Source of the DNA: Petunia secreta
Taxonomy: Eukaryota > Streptophyta > Magnoliopsida > Solanales > Solanaceae
Reading direction: 5' to 3'
DNA: 64,000 bases
Assembly: GCA_029990175.1 (NCBI GenBank)
Contig: JARKIP010000614.1
Span: forward strand, 84,729-148,728
In this document: piece by piece, positions 37,084 to 48,800 of the stretch
Numbering within the stretch: the first letter of the stretch is position 1
Layout of the letters: each line of letters opens with the position of its first letter
Notes under the pieces: generated by a model
Seen by the model: only the letters and a program-made list of their open reading frames with translations
The model's database searches: none
Told to the model about the DNA's origin: nothing
Made by a program: the position numbers and the translations under genes

Positions 37084-38863
37084 ATGAAAAATGTACACGT
37101 CAAAAAGTAGGAGAAAAAAGGGAGGAAATTGGATGAAATACCCTATTACAATATGAAATTAGCTAAATGACCCTTTCCATTTAGTGTTTTATTTTTCATT
37201 TATTTTTCTTAAAGATTTTCCTATGTGGCATAAGGAAAGCCTGCCTTTGCAAACCTAAACTTAAAAGGGACCTACTTGCAAACTCAAAACAAATTTACCA
37301 TTGGAATAAGAACAACTAACAAGCTATGTACTTGATTACTGAAGCTAGTAAAAGAAAAAGAAACCTTCCCCTCGACACTACTTTTTTAGTTTCGCTCTCC
37401 TTAATGTTTATGTTGTAAAATCCCCATTTTTTGTTGTCATTATATTTTTTTATAAACTCCTTTTTTTTTTATGTCAACCAAATCTCCTTTTATATTTAGA
37501 AACTTGAATCTAAGAAATGGCAATGGAGGTTTTTTTTCCAAGAAACTGCTTATAATTGGATACAATGAAAATGAGGTTGAGTCACAAGAAATTGTCAATA
37601 AAACAACTGATGAGGAGAAAACCGACAAACCCCTAGAACCAGACTAATGATGAACAAGCAATGGAAGAAAAGGATGTGGACGAGTCAGAGAATGTTAGTG
37701 TGAGGAGGCACCACAAAAAAAATTATTTGATTGTTTTAGTGAATTTTTGCTTCACTGAAATACTTTTCGCTTCATTTAATAAAATACACTTTAACTAAGT
37801 TGTCTTTCTAGATTGTAACAAATCATCTAATCTCAAATTACATGTAGCCATAACAAGAGTTAATTTATGCATGATTAGTCATTAGCTAAGTCATGGGGAG
37901 GTTATAATGAATGGTTATTAGATATGCAAATTTTGAAAGATCAATTTATAGGAGAAAGAAATGTTTAATATCTACAGAAAACAGAAAGCTGCGGATTCAC
38001 AATGTATTTGCTAAAGCATTTGGTATTTTTGCAATGTTTTCAACATTATGATTAGTAGTTTTGAAAAAAGATTACGTTGTCACTTATGGACAATCATATT
38101 CTCATTTTAAAAATCAACTTTGTTGTTACAAACATGAAACCTGCTCATATTTCTTATTTTTAATAAAAAAATAATCAATTATATTACTAAAGATCTCTTA
38201 TAAAATTACAAGATCTCCTTTGTTTAAAATTATAATCTCTTACACTTTGTAACTCTCTTAAGACTTGAGTTACCAGTAATCATTGTATTTTTATAAATGA
38301 TATCTTCTACTTTTTTTCTAATTTTTATCTCCTACATTATTCTAGTTAATAATCTTTTCAATTTATAAATCTATAATCAACTCAAACCCTCTCATATATT
38401 ATATGAATAATTTTCTATTGTGTTAAGATCTCTTATGTTTTATATAGGATCTCTTTTGATTAAATTTTGTAATCTCTGGCAATTTAATCTCTTAAGGTAC
38501 CATTGATCATTGTGTTTTATTCGAAGGATCTCTTCTCCTTTTTTTATTAATAGACCCCCTGTGTTTATGTCTAAAATTTATTAAATCTAGCTATTATAAG
38601 CTACCTAAAGCTCTCATGTTTATAGATGATCTCTTCTCCTATACTCTAGGATCTCTTAATTAACTTATTAACTTATCTCGTCTAATGTATTATCTTTTGT
38701 AATTAATAAATCTCTCATGAAAGATAATATTCATAATCATATCCTATTTTTTCTTTAATAAATTATGAAGTTATAGAATAAATTGTGCTTTAGTTTCAAT
38801 AATAAAGGGAGATCACTCTCTACAATATAAGAGATCTAACGAAAAATGTTGGAGATAACGTTA
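37084..38863. other. AT-rich spacer with GATCTCTT words
   Basis: No gene was seen. From about 38180 the words GATCTCTT, AAGAGATC and close variants recur irregularly on both strands, and they continue into the duplicated segment that follows. Confidence 0.5.
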
Positions 38864-39751
38864 GTTTCCATAAGAGATTAAGACAATAACATACATATCA
38901 TCTCCTTTGCTTAGAAAAGGTATCTTACTAATGTTATGGACTTTAACCCTAACAAATATGAACATGTTTGTTCCTTAATGAATTTGAAAGTTCGATATAA
39001 TATAGAGTTTCGGTAAATATAATCGAGGATATCATCATTTACACATGAGAGATTTAACTCGTAGGTGCAAGAGATCATATCCTTTTTCGAAAGAGATTAA
39101 GACAATAACATACATATTTTTCTCTTTCTTCATGTTAATTATATGTTAATGGTAGCCATAAGATCTTGAACAATTGTTTACTCGTAATTAATCATTATAC
39201 AGATTTCTACCTAACAAATATGATCTTACTTGTTATTGAATAAATTTGAAAGTTCAATAGAATAAATTGCACTTTGGTCTTAAACCACAATAAAAATAAT
39301 CTAAGGGACACCACCATCTACACGTGAGACGTGTAGATATCTATCCAATAGCCATAAGAGTTCACACACTTCTTCAAAAGAGATTAAGACAATAATATAT
39401 ACATTTTCTTTTTCTTCCTATTTAAAATATGTTAATAGTAGGCATACGATCTTGAACAACATTTTCATCTTAATTAATCATTATACAAGATTTCTACTCT
39501 TAACAAATATGATCTTACTTGTTATTGTACAAATTTGGAAGTGTTGTAGAATATATTTCACTTTCATTAAAAAAATTATGTAAATAATAAATAGAGATCA
39601 TCATTTATAACATAAGAGATTTAACTTGATTGTGAGAGATTAAGACGAAAACGTATGCGTTAATAAGTTTGCATCTATAATCAATGGTTCTCATTTCAAT
39701 ATTACATTATAGTCATTATAACGTGAGATATCTAATCCATAATGGCCATAA
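38864..39751 (+). repeat. Duplicated segment, copy A
   Basis: 888 bases that return as 41401-42289 with only scattered differences (for example TATAATATAGAG against TATGATATATAGAG). The homology starts at GTTTCCATAAGAG and stops at GGCCATAA in both copies. Non-coding. Confidence 0.93.
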
Positions 39752-39756
39752 ACATT

Positions 39757-40262
39757 GTACTCCCATAATAATAATAAGGCAAGAAAGCGGAAAATCTCAA
39801 AAAAGTGTCTTCGATAGAACCCAAAAAAAAAAGGTGCTTTTCGGTCACCATTGGCTTGGGGCGTCCTCCTCGAAACCCGGGCAACCATTCCCCTACCGCT
39901 AGCGCATCCAGGGCCCCGGCGCTAGCGCATCCAGGGCCCCGGCGCCCAGCTCAGCTGGAGAGGCCTAGCCTGATCTGAGAAGTGCGACTAATTCAGGAGG
40001 CTACTACCGGCGAAGCCCGCTTGCTTCGGAGAATCCGGATCTGTCTTATTGACCGGCTTTTAGACTTTGAACTGGCTGGCCGGGGTGTAAGAAAACTGGC
40101 TGATGCTGCCCAAGCAGACGCTTTATCTGATACAACTCAGACCTCCGGGTTTGGTTAAGTAATCTGTCTATTCTAGAAGAAAGACGCAAAAATAGGTATC
40201 GGTAAAGGAAAAAACCTCATTCTGCTGTGGTTGAGAACCAGTCTTTTCACCGTTTCACTCTT
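39757..40262. other. Organelle-like DNA insert (possible NUMT)
   Basis: About 500 bases that differ sharply from their surroundings: GC-rich, few T runs, with phrases such as CTTGCTTCGGAGAATCCGG. It contains a tandem doublet of GCTAGCGCATCCAGGGCCCC (about 39898-39941). The composition suggests plant mitochondrial non-coding DNA transferred to the nucleus. That origin is a guess from composition; I recognise no organelle gene. Confidence 0.45.
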
Positions 40263-40539
40263 AAAAAACACAATGACTACAATTCAATTGCATATGATGG
40301 CTTCAAAATGTCCAAACCTCGCTTTTCACATTTATACTGACGTTTGCATATTACAGTACATACTTAAAAAAAAACTCTTTGTTCGGACATAACTTTCAAA
40401 GGAATATGTATTTTGACTTCTGCTCATAATTATGTCGATATAAAAAACCCAAAAGATCATTGAAATAAAAAACAAAATTTTATTCCCTTCTATGTCACAC
40501 TAAAACTAATTAATACACAAAATAAATTTCATGCCAGAA

Positions 40540-41400
40540 ACAATGAAATACAGAAACACCAAGAAACTAATTCCAGGCAGAGTTTTTCTTGAAAGAAATC
40601 AAGACTAGAAAACAAATGAACCTGGCTCTGATACCAATGAAGGATTATCCACAATCCATGAACATACAATTTGCCCAGGGTCTAATCGTATTTGTTTCAC
40701 TAGTCGGCAATACAATCACATGTTTAGAACACGAACTGTAAAGATTAAACCACAGTCTAAGGTCGTACTTGTTACAGGATTGTTCCATAATCGTAGAAGA
40801 TCATCCATGTTCTTCTTGGAATCTTCCATTGAAGTTCTTCAACATTGAAGAAGAGAGTTTTTCTTTTCTTTGTTAGGGAGAAGAAGAGACCGTTCTTTTT
40901 CCCACATAGTTGGAATAGGAAAAAAGGGGAGAGGATCCACGTTAGTTTGTGTCTTACAGACACAATTTATAATCCTTAAGGGACACAACCTTTTAAGAAT
41001 AATCCTAATACTTGTGTCTCTTCCCTTTTATTTAATTATATTGTACTCCCTCTGTTTCAAAATGGTTGTCATGTCATAGTTCGGATTTCGAGAGTCAAAC
41101 GAGTTTAACTTTGACTGTAATATTTTCATATGTTTTTTAAATATTTTGAATTATTAATTATTGTGACTTATAGTACTTTTAATGTAGTTTCTAAATATAT
41201 AAATATCGTTACAAAAAACTTAAAGATTATATGTTTAAATTCACTGTCAAAATGAACTCGTTTGACTCTTGAAATCCGAACTATGACAACCATTTTGGAA
41301 CGGAATGGGTAATATATATAAAACAAATTATATATATGAATTTATTTGGACATGAATTTGGGTTGACCCACATGGGTGCCCAAAGTCCAAATTTCCAACA
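40540..41400 (-). mobile_element. Truncated retroelement: one LTR plus primer-binding site
   Basis: On the - strand an LTR begins TGTTGGAAATTTGG at 41400 and ends at 40638 (…CCTTCA). One base later comes TGGTATCAGAGCCAGG (opposite strand of 40621-40636), the complement of the 3' end of initiator tRNA-Met, so this is a 5' LTR with leader. About 80 bases of leader remain before the sequence becomes unrelated; gag, pol and the other LTR are missing. It looks like a copia-type element. Confidence 0.8.
41046..41309. mobile_element. Stowaway-like MITE nested in the LTR
   Basis: Left end CTCCCTCTGTTTCAAAATGG; right end on the opposite strand CCCATTCCGTTCCAAAATGG. The inverted repeat continues for more than 50 bases (GTTGTCATGTCATAGTTCGG against its partner). 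TA flanks both sides. 264 bases. Confidence 0.85.
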
Positions 41401-42289
41401 GTTTCCATAAGAGATTAAGACAATAACATACATATCATCTCCTTTGCTTAGAAAAGGTATCTTACTAATGTTATGGACTTTAACCCTAACAAATATGAAC
41501 ATGTTTGTTCCTTAATGAATTTGAAAGTTCGATATGATATATAGAGTTTCGGTAAATATAATTGAGGATATCATCATCTACACATGAGAGATTTAACTCG
41601 TAGTTGCAAGAGATCATATCTTTTTTCGAAAGAGATTACGACAATAACATTCGTATTTTTCTCTTACTTCATGTTAATTATATGTTAATGGTAGCCATAA
41701 GATCTTGAACAATTGTTTACTCGTAATTAATCATTATACGGATTTCTACCTAACAAATATGATCTTACTTGTTATTGAATAAATTTGAAAGTTCAATAGA
41801 ATAAATTGCACTTTAGTCTTAAACCACAATAAAAATAATCTAAGGGACACCACCATCTACACGTGAGACATGTAGATATCTATCCAATAGCCATAAGAGA
41901 TCACACACTTCTTCAAAAGAGATTAAGACAATAATATATACATTTTCTTTTTCTTCCTATTTAAAATATGTTAATAGAAGGCATACGATCTTGAACAACA
42001 TTTTCATCTTAATTAATCATTATACAAGATTTCTACTCTAACAAATATGATCTTACTTGTTATTGTACAAATTTGGAAGTGTTGTAGAATATATTTCACT
42101 TTCATTAAAAAAATTATGTAACTAATAAATAGAGATCATCGTTTATAACATAAGAGATCTAACTTGATTGTGAGAGATTAAGACGAAAACGTATGCGTTA
42201 ATAAGTTTGCATCTATAATCAATGGTGCTCATTTCAATATTACATTATAGTCATTATAACGTGAGATATCTAATCCATAATGGCCATAA
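41401..42289 (+). repeat. Duplicated segment, copy B
   Basis: Direct copy of 38864-39751. It begins at the very base after the terminal CA of the LTR at 41400, so the retroelement end and the duplication boundary coincide. Confidence 0.93.
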
Positions 42290-42380
42290 GAGATTATATT
42301 CGCATTAATAAAAGATCATAGCTATGTTCATAAAAGATATTATTGTTTTAAAGAGATGTATAAATAGGATATGTTGAATA

Positions 42381-42420
42381 TCTATATATATATATTAAAA
42401 GGAGAGTCCTAGCCAATCCT
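42381..42420 (+). mobile_element. Helitron 5' end carrying the RPA-like gene
   Basis: TCTATATATATATATTAAAA followed by GGAGAGTCC fits the TC start and the (A/T)-rich, AAAAGGAGAG-type left end of plant Helitrons, and it follows an A. An RPA-like gene starts 470 bases downstream. I found no convincing 3' hairpin with CTRR in the window, so the right end is unplaced and may have been lost or lie outside. Confidence 0.55.
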
Positions 42421-42850
42421 ATTTAGCCAATTGTCAATAATTGATTGGAACAACTATTTTTAGTTAGGACAATAACAAACTAATTTTGGCTAAAAACTGA
42501 ATGAAACCAACTGAAAGCCAACTTCCATTTTTGAAATTCTAACTGATCTGATTCCCCAAAAAAAGGACCATAACTTTGGTACTGTGGTTAATAAAAAACA
42601 CGTTCACCCACTTCAGTTTTATGACTTTTCAACTTCTTTCTCTGATTCACACCAAATACATCCGTAATCCACTTTTGAAACTGCAGCAGTTTCTTCCTAA
42701 AAAATCTCAAATCTGCTGAACGTGATTCTAAACAACTGCACTATAAACAAACATGATGTTCTGCAAAACCAACATTATCAGAAAATCAGGAAATTACATC
42801 AAACTCTCACGCCTCTGTTGAAGAAACTCTCACGCCTCTGCTGAAGAAAT

Positions 42851-45800
42851 ATGACTTCGCGTCTCAATTTCATCAAAGAAATAAACAACAAATCAATGCA
42901 ATGGACTCTTAAGGTCCGCGTTACAAGACTATGGCACGTTCCTGATCGCTCAAACCCGGACAATCCTTTTTCGATCGACATGATTCTTCAGGATGCGAAG
43001 GTATGTATACTTGATTTTTCGTAACTTAAGATATATATTTGCGTCAATAGAAGTAATTTATTTAAGTTTTGGTTATTCTTCAACACCAACAATAATAGTA
43101 GATAATGAACAGACAGTTGTTGATAGACTTTATGTAACTATTATGTATAAACAAAGTAGGTGAGCCTATTAACAGGAACTAAGTTTATGATACTCTAAAA
43201 CTGAAACGACCTCGGTCAGTCGTTTCGGAAGCTAGGACTCCGATTGGCGTGCCGATAATTTTAAAATATTCTTAATGTCCATTAGGACCTGTCTGTAAAA
43301 TTTGAGCTAAATCAGACCTCGTTTGGTAGGCATCGGAAGAAGGTTTCAATTTTTATTGGCGATAAATATTAAAAAGAGATTTTCGAGCTCGGTTTTTGCC
43401 GAATGAGCTCCGATTCAAAATCCGAAAGCGTCGTTGGGTTCGTATGATTATTTGTGACTTTTATGAGCTTTCGAAAGTGAATTTCGATGTTGTTCGGCTA
43501 GTTTCCGCTAAAATGCCGAAAGTTAAATAATTTGACTTCTTTTCATTTAAATTCGCATCTTGAGTTTCGGGAGTCCAATTTGAAATCCGTATTCGCGAGT
43601 ATGTTACATATATTTTGTATAACTCGTATGAAAAAGTTGGAATTATTTCGAATATCGTAGGGTACTATTTTAATTGTCGCCGCGAAAACGAAAAGAAAAG
43701 AAAATAAAAAAAAAGAAAAAAAAAAAAAAGGAAAAGGTCGGTTGGTCCTTAGCTTAAATGCTAAGGACGGAGTTAATAGATACAGAAACAGGAGCATTGG
43801 AGCAAAAAATTGCAGAGACGCGAAACAAAAAAATATGCAGTGGAAAAATGCCAGAAAATAAGAAAAGGGGCCGGGAAAAAGTAGAATTTTCACCCTGAAA
43901 CATTCAGGTAATGATCCTAATATAGTATTTGAGTTTATTACGTGTGTTTAAATATATTTTTGCGGTAAAAATAGGAATATTAGACATCGCCCTAATGACG
44001 TAAATTGATAGTTTAAAGGGTCAAATGGACCCCGATAATGAAATTGATTATGTATTCGTGCTCAGTGAGTTATGGGCAACTTATAAATATAATTTATTTG
44101 GGATTTGGTTATGTGGCCTTAAACCCTGTATATAGGCCTGGCCTGCGTATTGCGTATGCGAATAGGGTATCAGGTTCCTACCTGGATTGCCCTACGATGT
44201 GAGGGATGAAGCCTTTAGCCTAATATGATATATTTTTCTGCTTATTGATCGCAGTGGGATCGTTTGGCAATGCATTCAAAAATAACGCGGTTGTTGGTCG
44301 CAATGCTAACTTTTGAGAGAGGTAAGTGTTTATATCCATTTCTTTGGAGGCACCTGGCCTCGTGGATTTTCTACCACGTATTCCTTACGTGTGTAGCTGC
44401 CGATAGGCGTACTCATTACGCCTTAACTTTAAATTTATATTGTATATTATATGTTAGGTCCTATTGTTGGTATTGCATTGAGGATTTGAGCATTGTACCC
44501 TGGCTGCGAGTTGGCATCTACTTCCCGGTTGTCGATGAGAGTCCCGCGCCGGTGAAGGGTTATTGCATCACATTGCATTCATATGCATTACATTGCATAT
44601 CATATTGAGGGCAGGAGTATTCCGCCCCAGGTGCAGGAGTATTCCGCTCCATTGTATCATATTGAGGGCAGGAGTATTCCGCCCCAGGAGCAGGAGTATT
44701 CCGCTCCATTGTATCATATTGAGGGCAGGAGTATTCCGCCCCAGGAGCAGGAGTATTCCGCTCCATTGTATCACATTGAGGGTAGGAGGATTCCGCCCCA
44801 AGAGCAGGAGTATTCCGCTCTTATGTCAGATATTGAGTGCAGGAGTATTCCGCCTCAGCTTTACATTATATCGGGTGCAGGAGTATTCCGCCCCAGGAGA
44901 GTGCAGGAGTATTCCGCCTCTGGTTTATATTATATCGGGTGCAGGAGTATTCCGCCCCAGGAGCAGGAGTATTCCGCTCCAGTTGGTTATCATATTAGAT
45001 TCCCCTCGAATGCAGGAGTATTCCGCTTCGGGATGGGATTACGGGCACATGTGACCCTTCGCATCATATTTCATCTCATTTCATCTCACTTCATTTTATT
45101 TCATTTTATTTCATACCATTGTGTAAACTTGTGGTACATAACTATTGTCCTGCTTATATGTGCATTTCTTATTTGTTGTTATGTTTCTGGCACGCATCCT
45201 TGGTTGAGTTTATAAGTTTCTTACGTGTTTTCGGTTGTTATCTAGCTCTACCTTTTTATAATTTAACTAAAAGAAATTTGGTTTATCTGTTTCTTCTCCC
45301 CGGCTAGCTATCCTATTCTTTGAGGTGGCTAGTCTGCCCCACTTATTGAGTCCTTTTGACTCACCCTTGTTTGTTGTTTGTTTCTTTTTCTATCTATTTC
45401 GTTTCGGCAGGTTCGCTCCAGGATTGAGTTCGCCACGTTGTGAAGGAGCGAAGACGACTTCAGCTGTCAGGGTGAGCCAGCTTTTATTCCGGATGGCCAC
45501 CAGTTTATTGGTTATTATTTCAGTTGCATTTTGCTCCCTTCAGGAGGTATTTGTCTTCTTTTGTACTCTTAGATGTCTGGTCTGGATAACCCTAAACCTA
45601 GTATGTTGGGTAGTCAGCTGTAATTTCTTTTGTACAGCTTAGAGGTATCAGTATGTCAGTGTTTTTTTTAAGCCTTGTTCTTATTAATGAATTGAATTAT
45701 ATTTATTTGCCTAATTTAATTGGTAAGGGTTCGCCCGACGGGTCTAGGGAAGGATGTCGGGTGCCCGCACGGCCTAACCGGATTTCGGGTCGTGTCAGTT

Positions 45801-48800
45801 GGTATCAGAGCCATGTTTAGAGTCTATCCAGACTAAGACAGTGTCTAGTAGAGTCTCGCTGATGGGTACGTAGACGTCCGTACTTATCTACGAGAGGCTA
45901 TGATGGCATTTAGGAAGTTTCACTTCCTTCTTTTCTGATCGTGCGTCGGTCTGGGATGAAAAAGTATTTTCGTTAATTTATTCGTGGTAATTGCGAACCC
46001 TCGCACGATAAATCAGCAAACAGTATGAGTTCAAGATGAAGCAATCTAGCCTGGGGTTGGTACTGACGAAGTCCGAGTGTTTTGATCGTGCTGACGATCT
46101 AGTTACGGAGGTCCCAGTTGTACAAGCTCGCGATGGGCAAGGGAGCAGGGCCTTGTAGTTCCCTTGGCTCTCTACGATGCTTTTACGAGAATCTTGGCGA
46201 CGCAGATACTGCAAGAACCTATTATTCGCTAGGCAGCTTATCAGATTGCCGCATATGTAGATGTTCGGTCTCAGGGAGCTCCTATTTCAGTTCTTAATAT
46301 TGCCGCAGTAAAGTATGTTCCGGAGGTAGCATGTGTTGTACCTCTAATTATTCTGGCTGGTTAACTAGCCGAGGTAACAGCTCGGTCCGAGTGCCCAAAG
46401 TGGTTGCATTATTTTACGCGGTTGAATCTTCCGATATTCTCAAGCCATGCATCATATAATCCTTGTGTAAGTTTTTTTTTTAAAAGTAAAATGATATCAG
46501 CGTATCCTTCATGCTCTTGATTATATCGAGCGGTATGTTGTTGATTATTCTGCTTTCCAGTTTCAAGGTCCAGCCTTGAATTGGTGGGCCGCTCTTTTAT
46601 TAGCTAACTTGGTTCGATTTTTTTTATCTAGATTCGTGGAAAAGTTCCTTTCGAGTAGCGAGCGAGAAGAAAAGTGTTGCCAGTTTGAGTGGATTGGACA
46701 GGGTAGCCGGTCGGTTAGCCTGTTGATGTTTCAGAACATGAGATTGAATTCTATAGAATGACTGAATATGCATTAGAACTAGTTCATGAGCCTTTCGAGA
46801 GATTCAAAGATTTATTGATGACCTTTCTTTTTCCTTGAGATCCCAGATGGCTCGAGAGATTGAGGTCGGGATTTCATTTGATATTGTTGTTGATATTGCT
46901 CGAAGGCTCGAGGCATACCGTAAGTTAGAGCGGGAGAGCAAGAAAACTCGTGGCCCTGGTGGGCAACCATGGTACCTCATTTGGAGGTAAGTGTTCTGAT
47001 TATTTTTTTTGAAGTCACCTTCCAGGTTATCTCAGCTTGTAGAGCGTGATTCTCAAAGTGTGCAAGTAGTTCATCAAGATTAGACCCAGTTTTTCTCTTT
47101 ATAGCTATCGACAATCTTTCCAGCTACCATTTTCAGGGAAAAGGGTGTTATCACTGTCACGAGTTTGGTTATCCTTTGAGGAGTTTTTCTTTACTCCAGC
47201 AAGTAGACAATCGTCCTTCTTCTTGCCCTCAGGCACCTGCACAGTCGCAGGAATTTCATGTAAATTTTAATTAATCAGAGAAATGCCACCATCCAGTAGA
47301 GGTCGAGAGCGCAGTGGTAGTGGTTCTTCTAGAAGTAATTATCAGTGTAGCGGCTTAGTTCAGCCGCAAAGGCAGTTTTATGAACTGCCAGTCTGGCAGG
47401 ATGCTGAGGCATCCGATGTAGTAGGCCCGTGTGTTTCTTCTTCCCTTATCTGTAAGTAAGATTTATCTTTCCGATCGATCTGGAAATGGTGTGTCTTATC
47501 ATGTTTCGACGGTTTCCTTGGATATTGTCGTAATTAAGAATTGGTTGCGGTAGAGGGGTGAGTTTCTGATACGATTTATTCCTGGCATTTATGAGACCCT
47601 ACTAGTTTATCTAATCTAAATATGAGAGATTTGACAGTGAGTGTCGCTATTGTTTGCTTGGCATCCTGTTGTGCCACCTTCTGTTATAATGTCAAGTCAG
47701 TCTACCTCTCTTTGGAACTCAGTGTTGGTAGGATGATGGGATTCTTATTTATCACCATCAGGAAGTGTCATTGTTTCTTCTGGTGTAAAGTGATCAATAA
47801 GTAATACTCGATCTATGTGTCTCCTCTTGGTTCGAAATGTTAGTAAGTCATGTTATTCTATGAGCTTGTTTAAGTTATAAAAGGGTATTCTGGTAAATTA
47901 TCAGAGTTTCCTTCTTATTGGAAGGTTAAATTGATATGGATGTTGCTCCATAGAGCTCATTTAATATCTATTTCTTCAGTTGCGATTCTTTGGTTAGCCT
48001 GAATCGGAAGTAGTGTAGCTCTGGGAGCCAAGCAAATAAAAAGATGAGCTTCCTGAAGCTCTAATTATTTCTATCATCGATCCATTTCCATTTCTTCTTC
48101 GTCCGGTACTAGTGAGCTTGGGCGATTGGTAGCCGCTTGTGACGTTCCCTGTGTTGAGCCAGAGTACGTGTTATTGTGGCCGGGTAAGCATATTATTATT
48201 TTGGAAGCATATTATTGTTTTGGTCCAGTTGTCTCATCTTGTTATCCGTTTAACATGTTTATGTTATCAGTTTATCCGGGTATCCATTCCCATGTATAGT
48301 ATAGTGCTGGTTCTGTTTTTGCGGATCATCCAGTTTCAGGGGAAACTCTGCCGAAATTTTTATATAGAAGTACCATCCATCGGGCGGTGGTGTTTACGGC
48401 AAAGGTATGGAGTTGTGAACTTGAGAGTTGCAGCTGTTTGGCAACTCGAAAGGGTAGTTGGTAGCTTCGGTCTGCTTACGTTCAGCTTTTAGCCAAATCT
48501 TCTTTAGTCCAGCAGACTGTGCGAGGATGGTTATTCCTATACAAATGGCTACATGAGTTTGTGCTTTAAGTGGAGGAGTCTTCCTCCAAATACTGAATGG
48601 TAATATTAAATCTCTGAGGTGTTGATATCACTTTTCTCACGACCCAAAGTAAGGCTACGGTAGAAATCTACAATGAGTGTCGATCACTGCTAAACCCACT
48701 AATAATCTATTAATGATAGAGATAAGCTGGCAACCTGACCATATATACGTACCTATCTGCTGAAACAATAAAGTCTGGAAAGATGACACGATTTTAACTT

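Noticed and set aside
44608..45032. Regular repeats and spacers that look like a CRISPR array
   Set aside because: Spacers are themselves repeated and of unequal length, the locus is in a plant LTR, and no cas genes are present.
44563..45215. Overlapping open frames of 163 and 210 codons with repeats such as EYSAPLYHIEGRSIPPQ
   Set aside because: They run through the LTR minisatellite in several frames and on both strands. The repeat unit lacks stops, so the frames are by-products; the same occurs at 51325-51920.
45800..45812. tRNA-Met-like sequence
   Set aside because: Only the primer-binding complement is present, next to an LTR; no cloverleaf can be formed. The same holds for 40621-40636.
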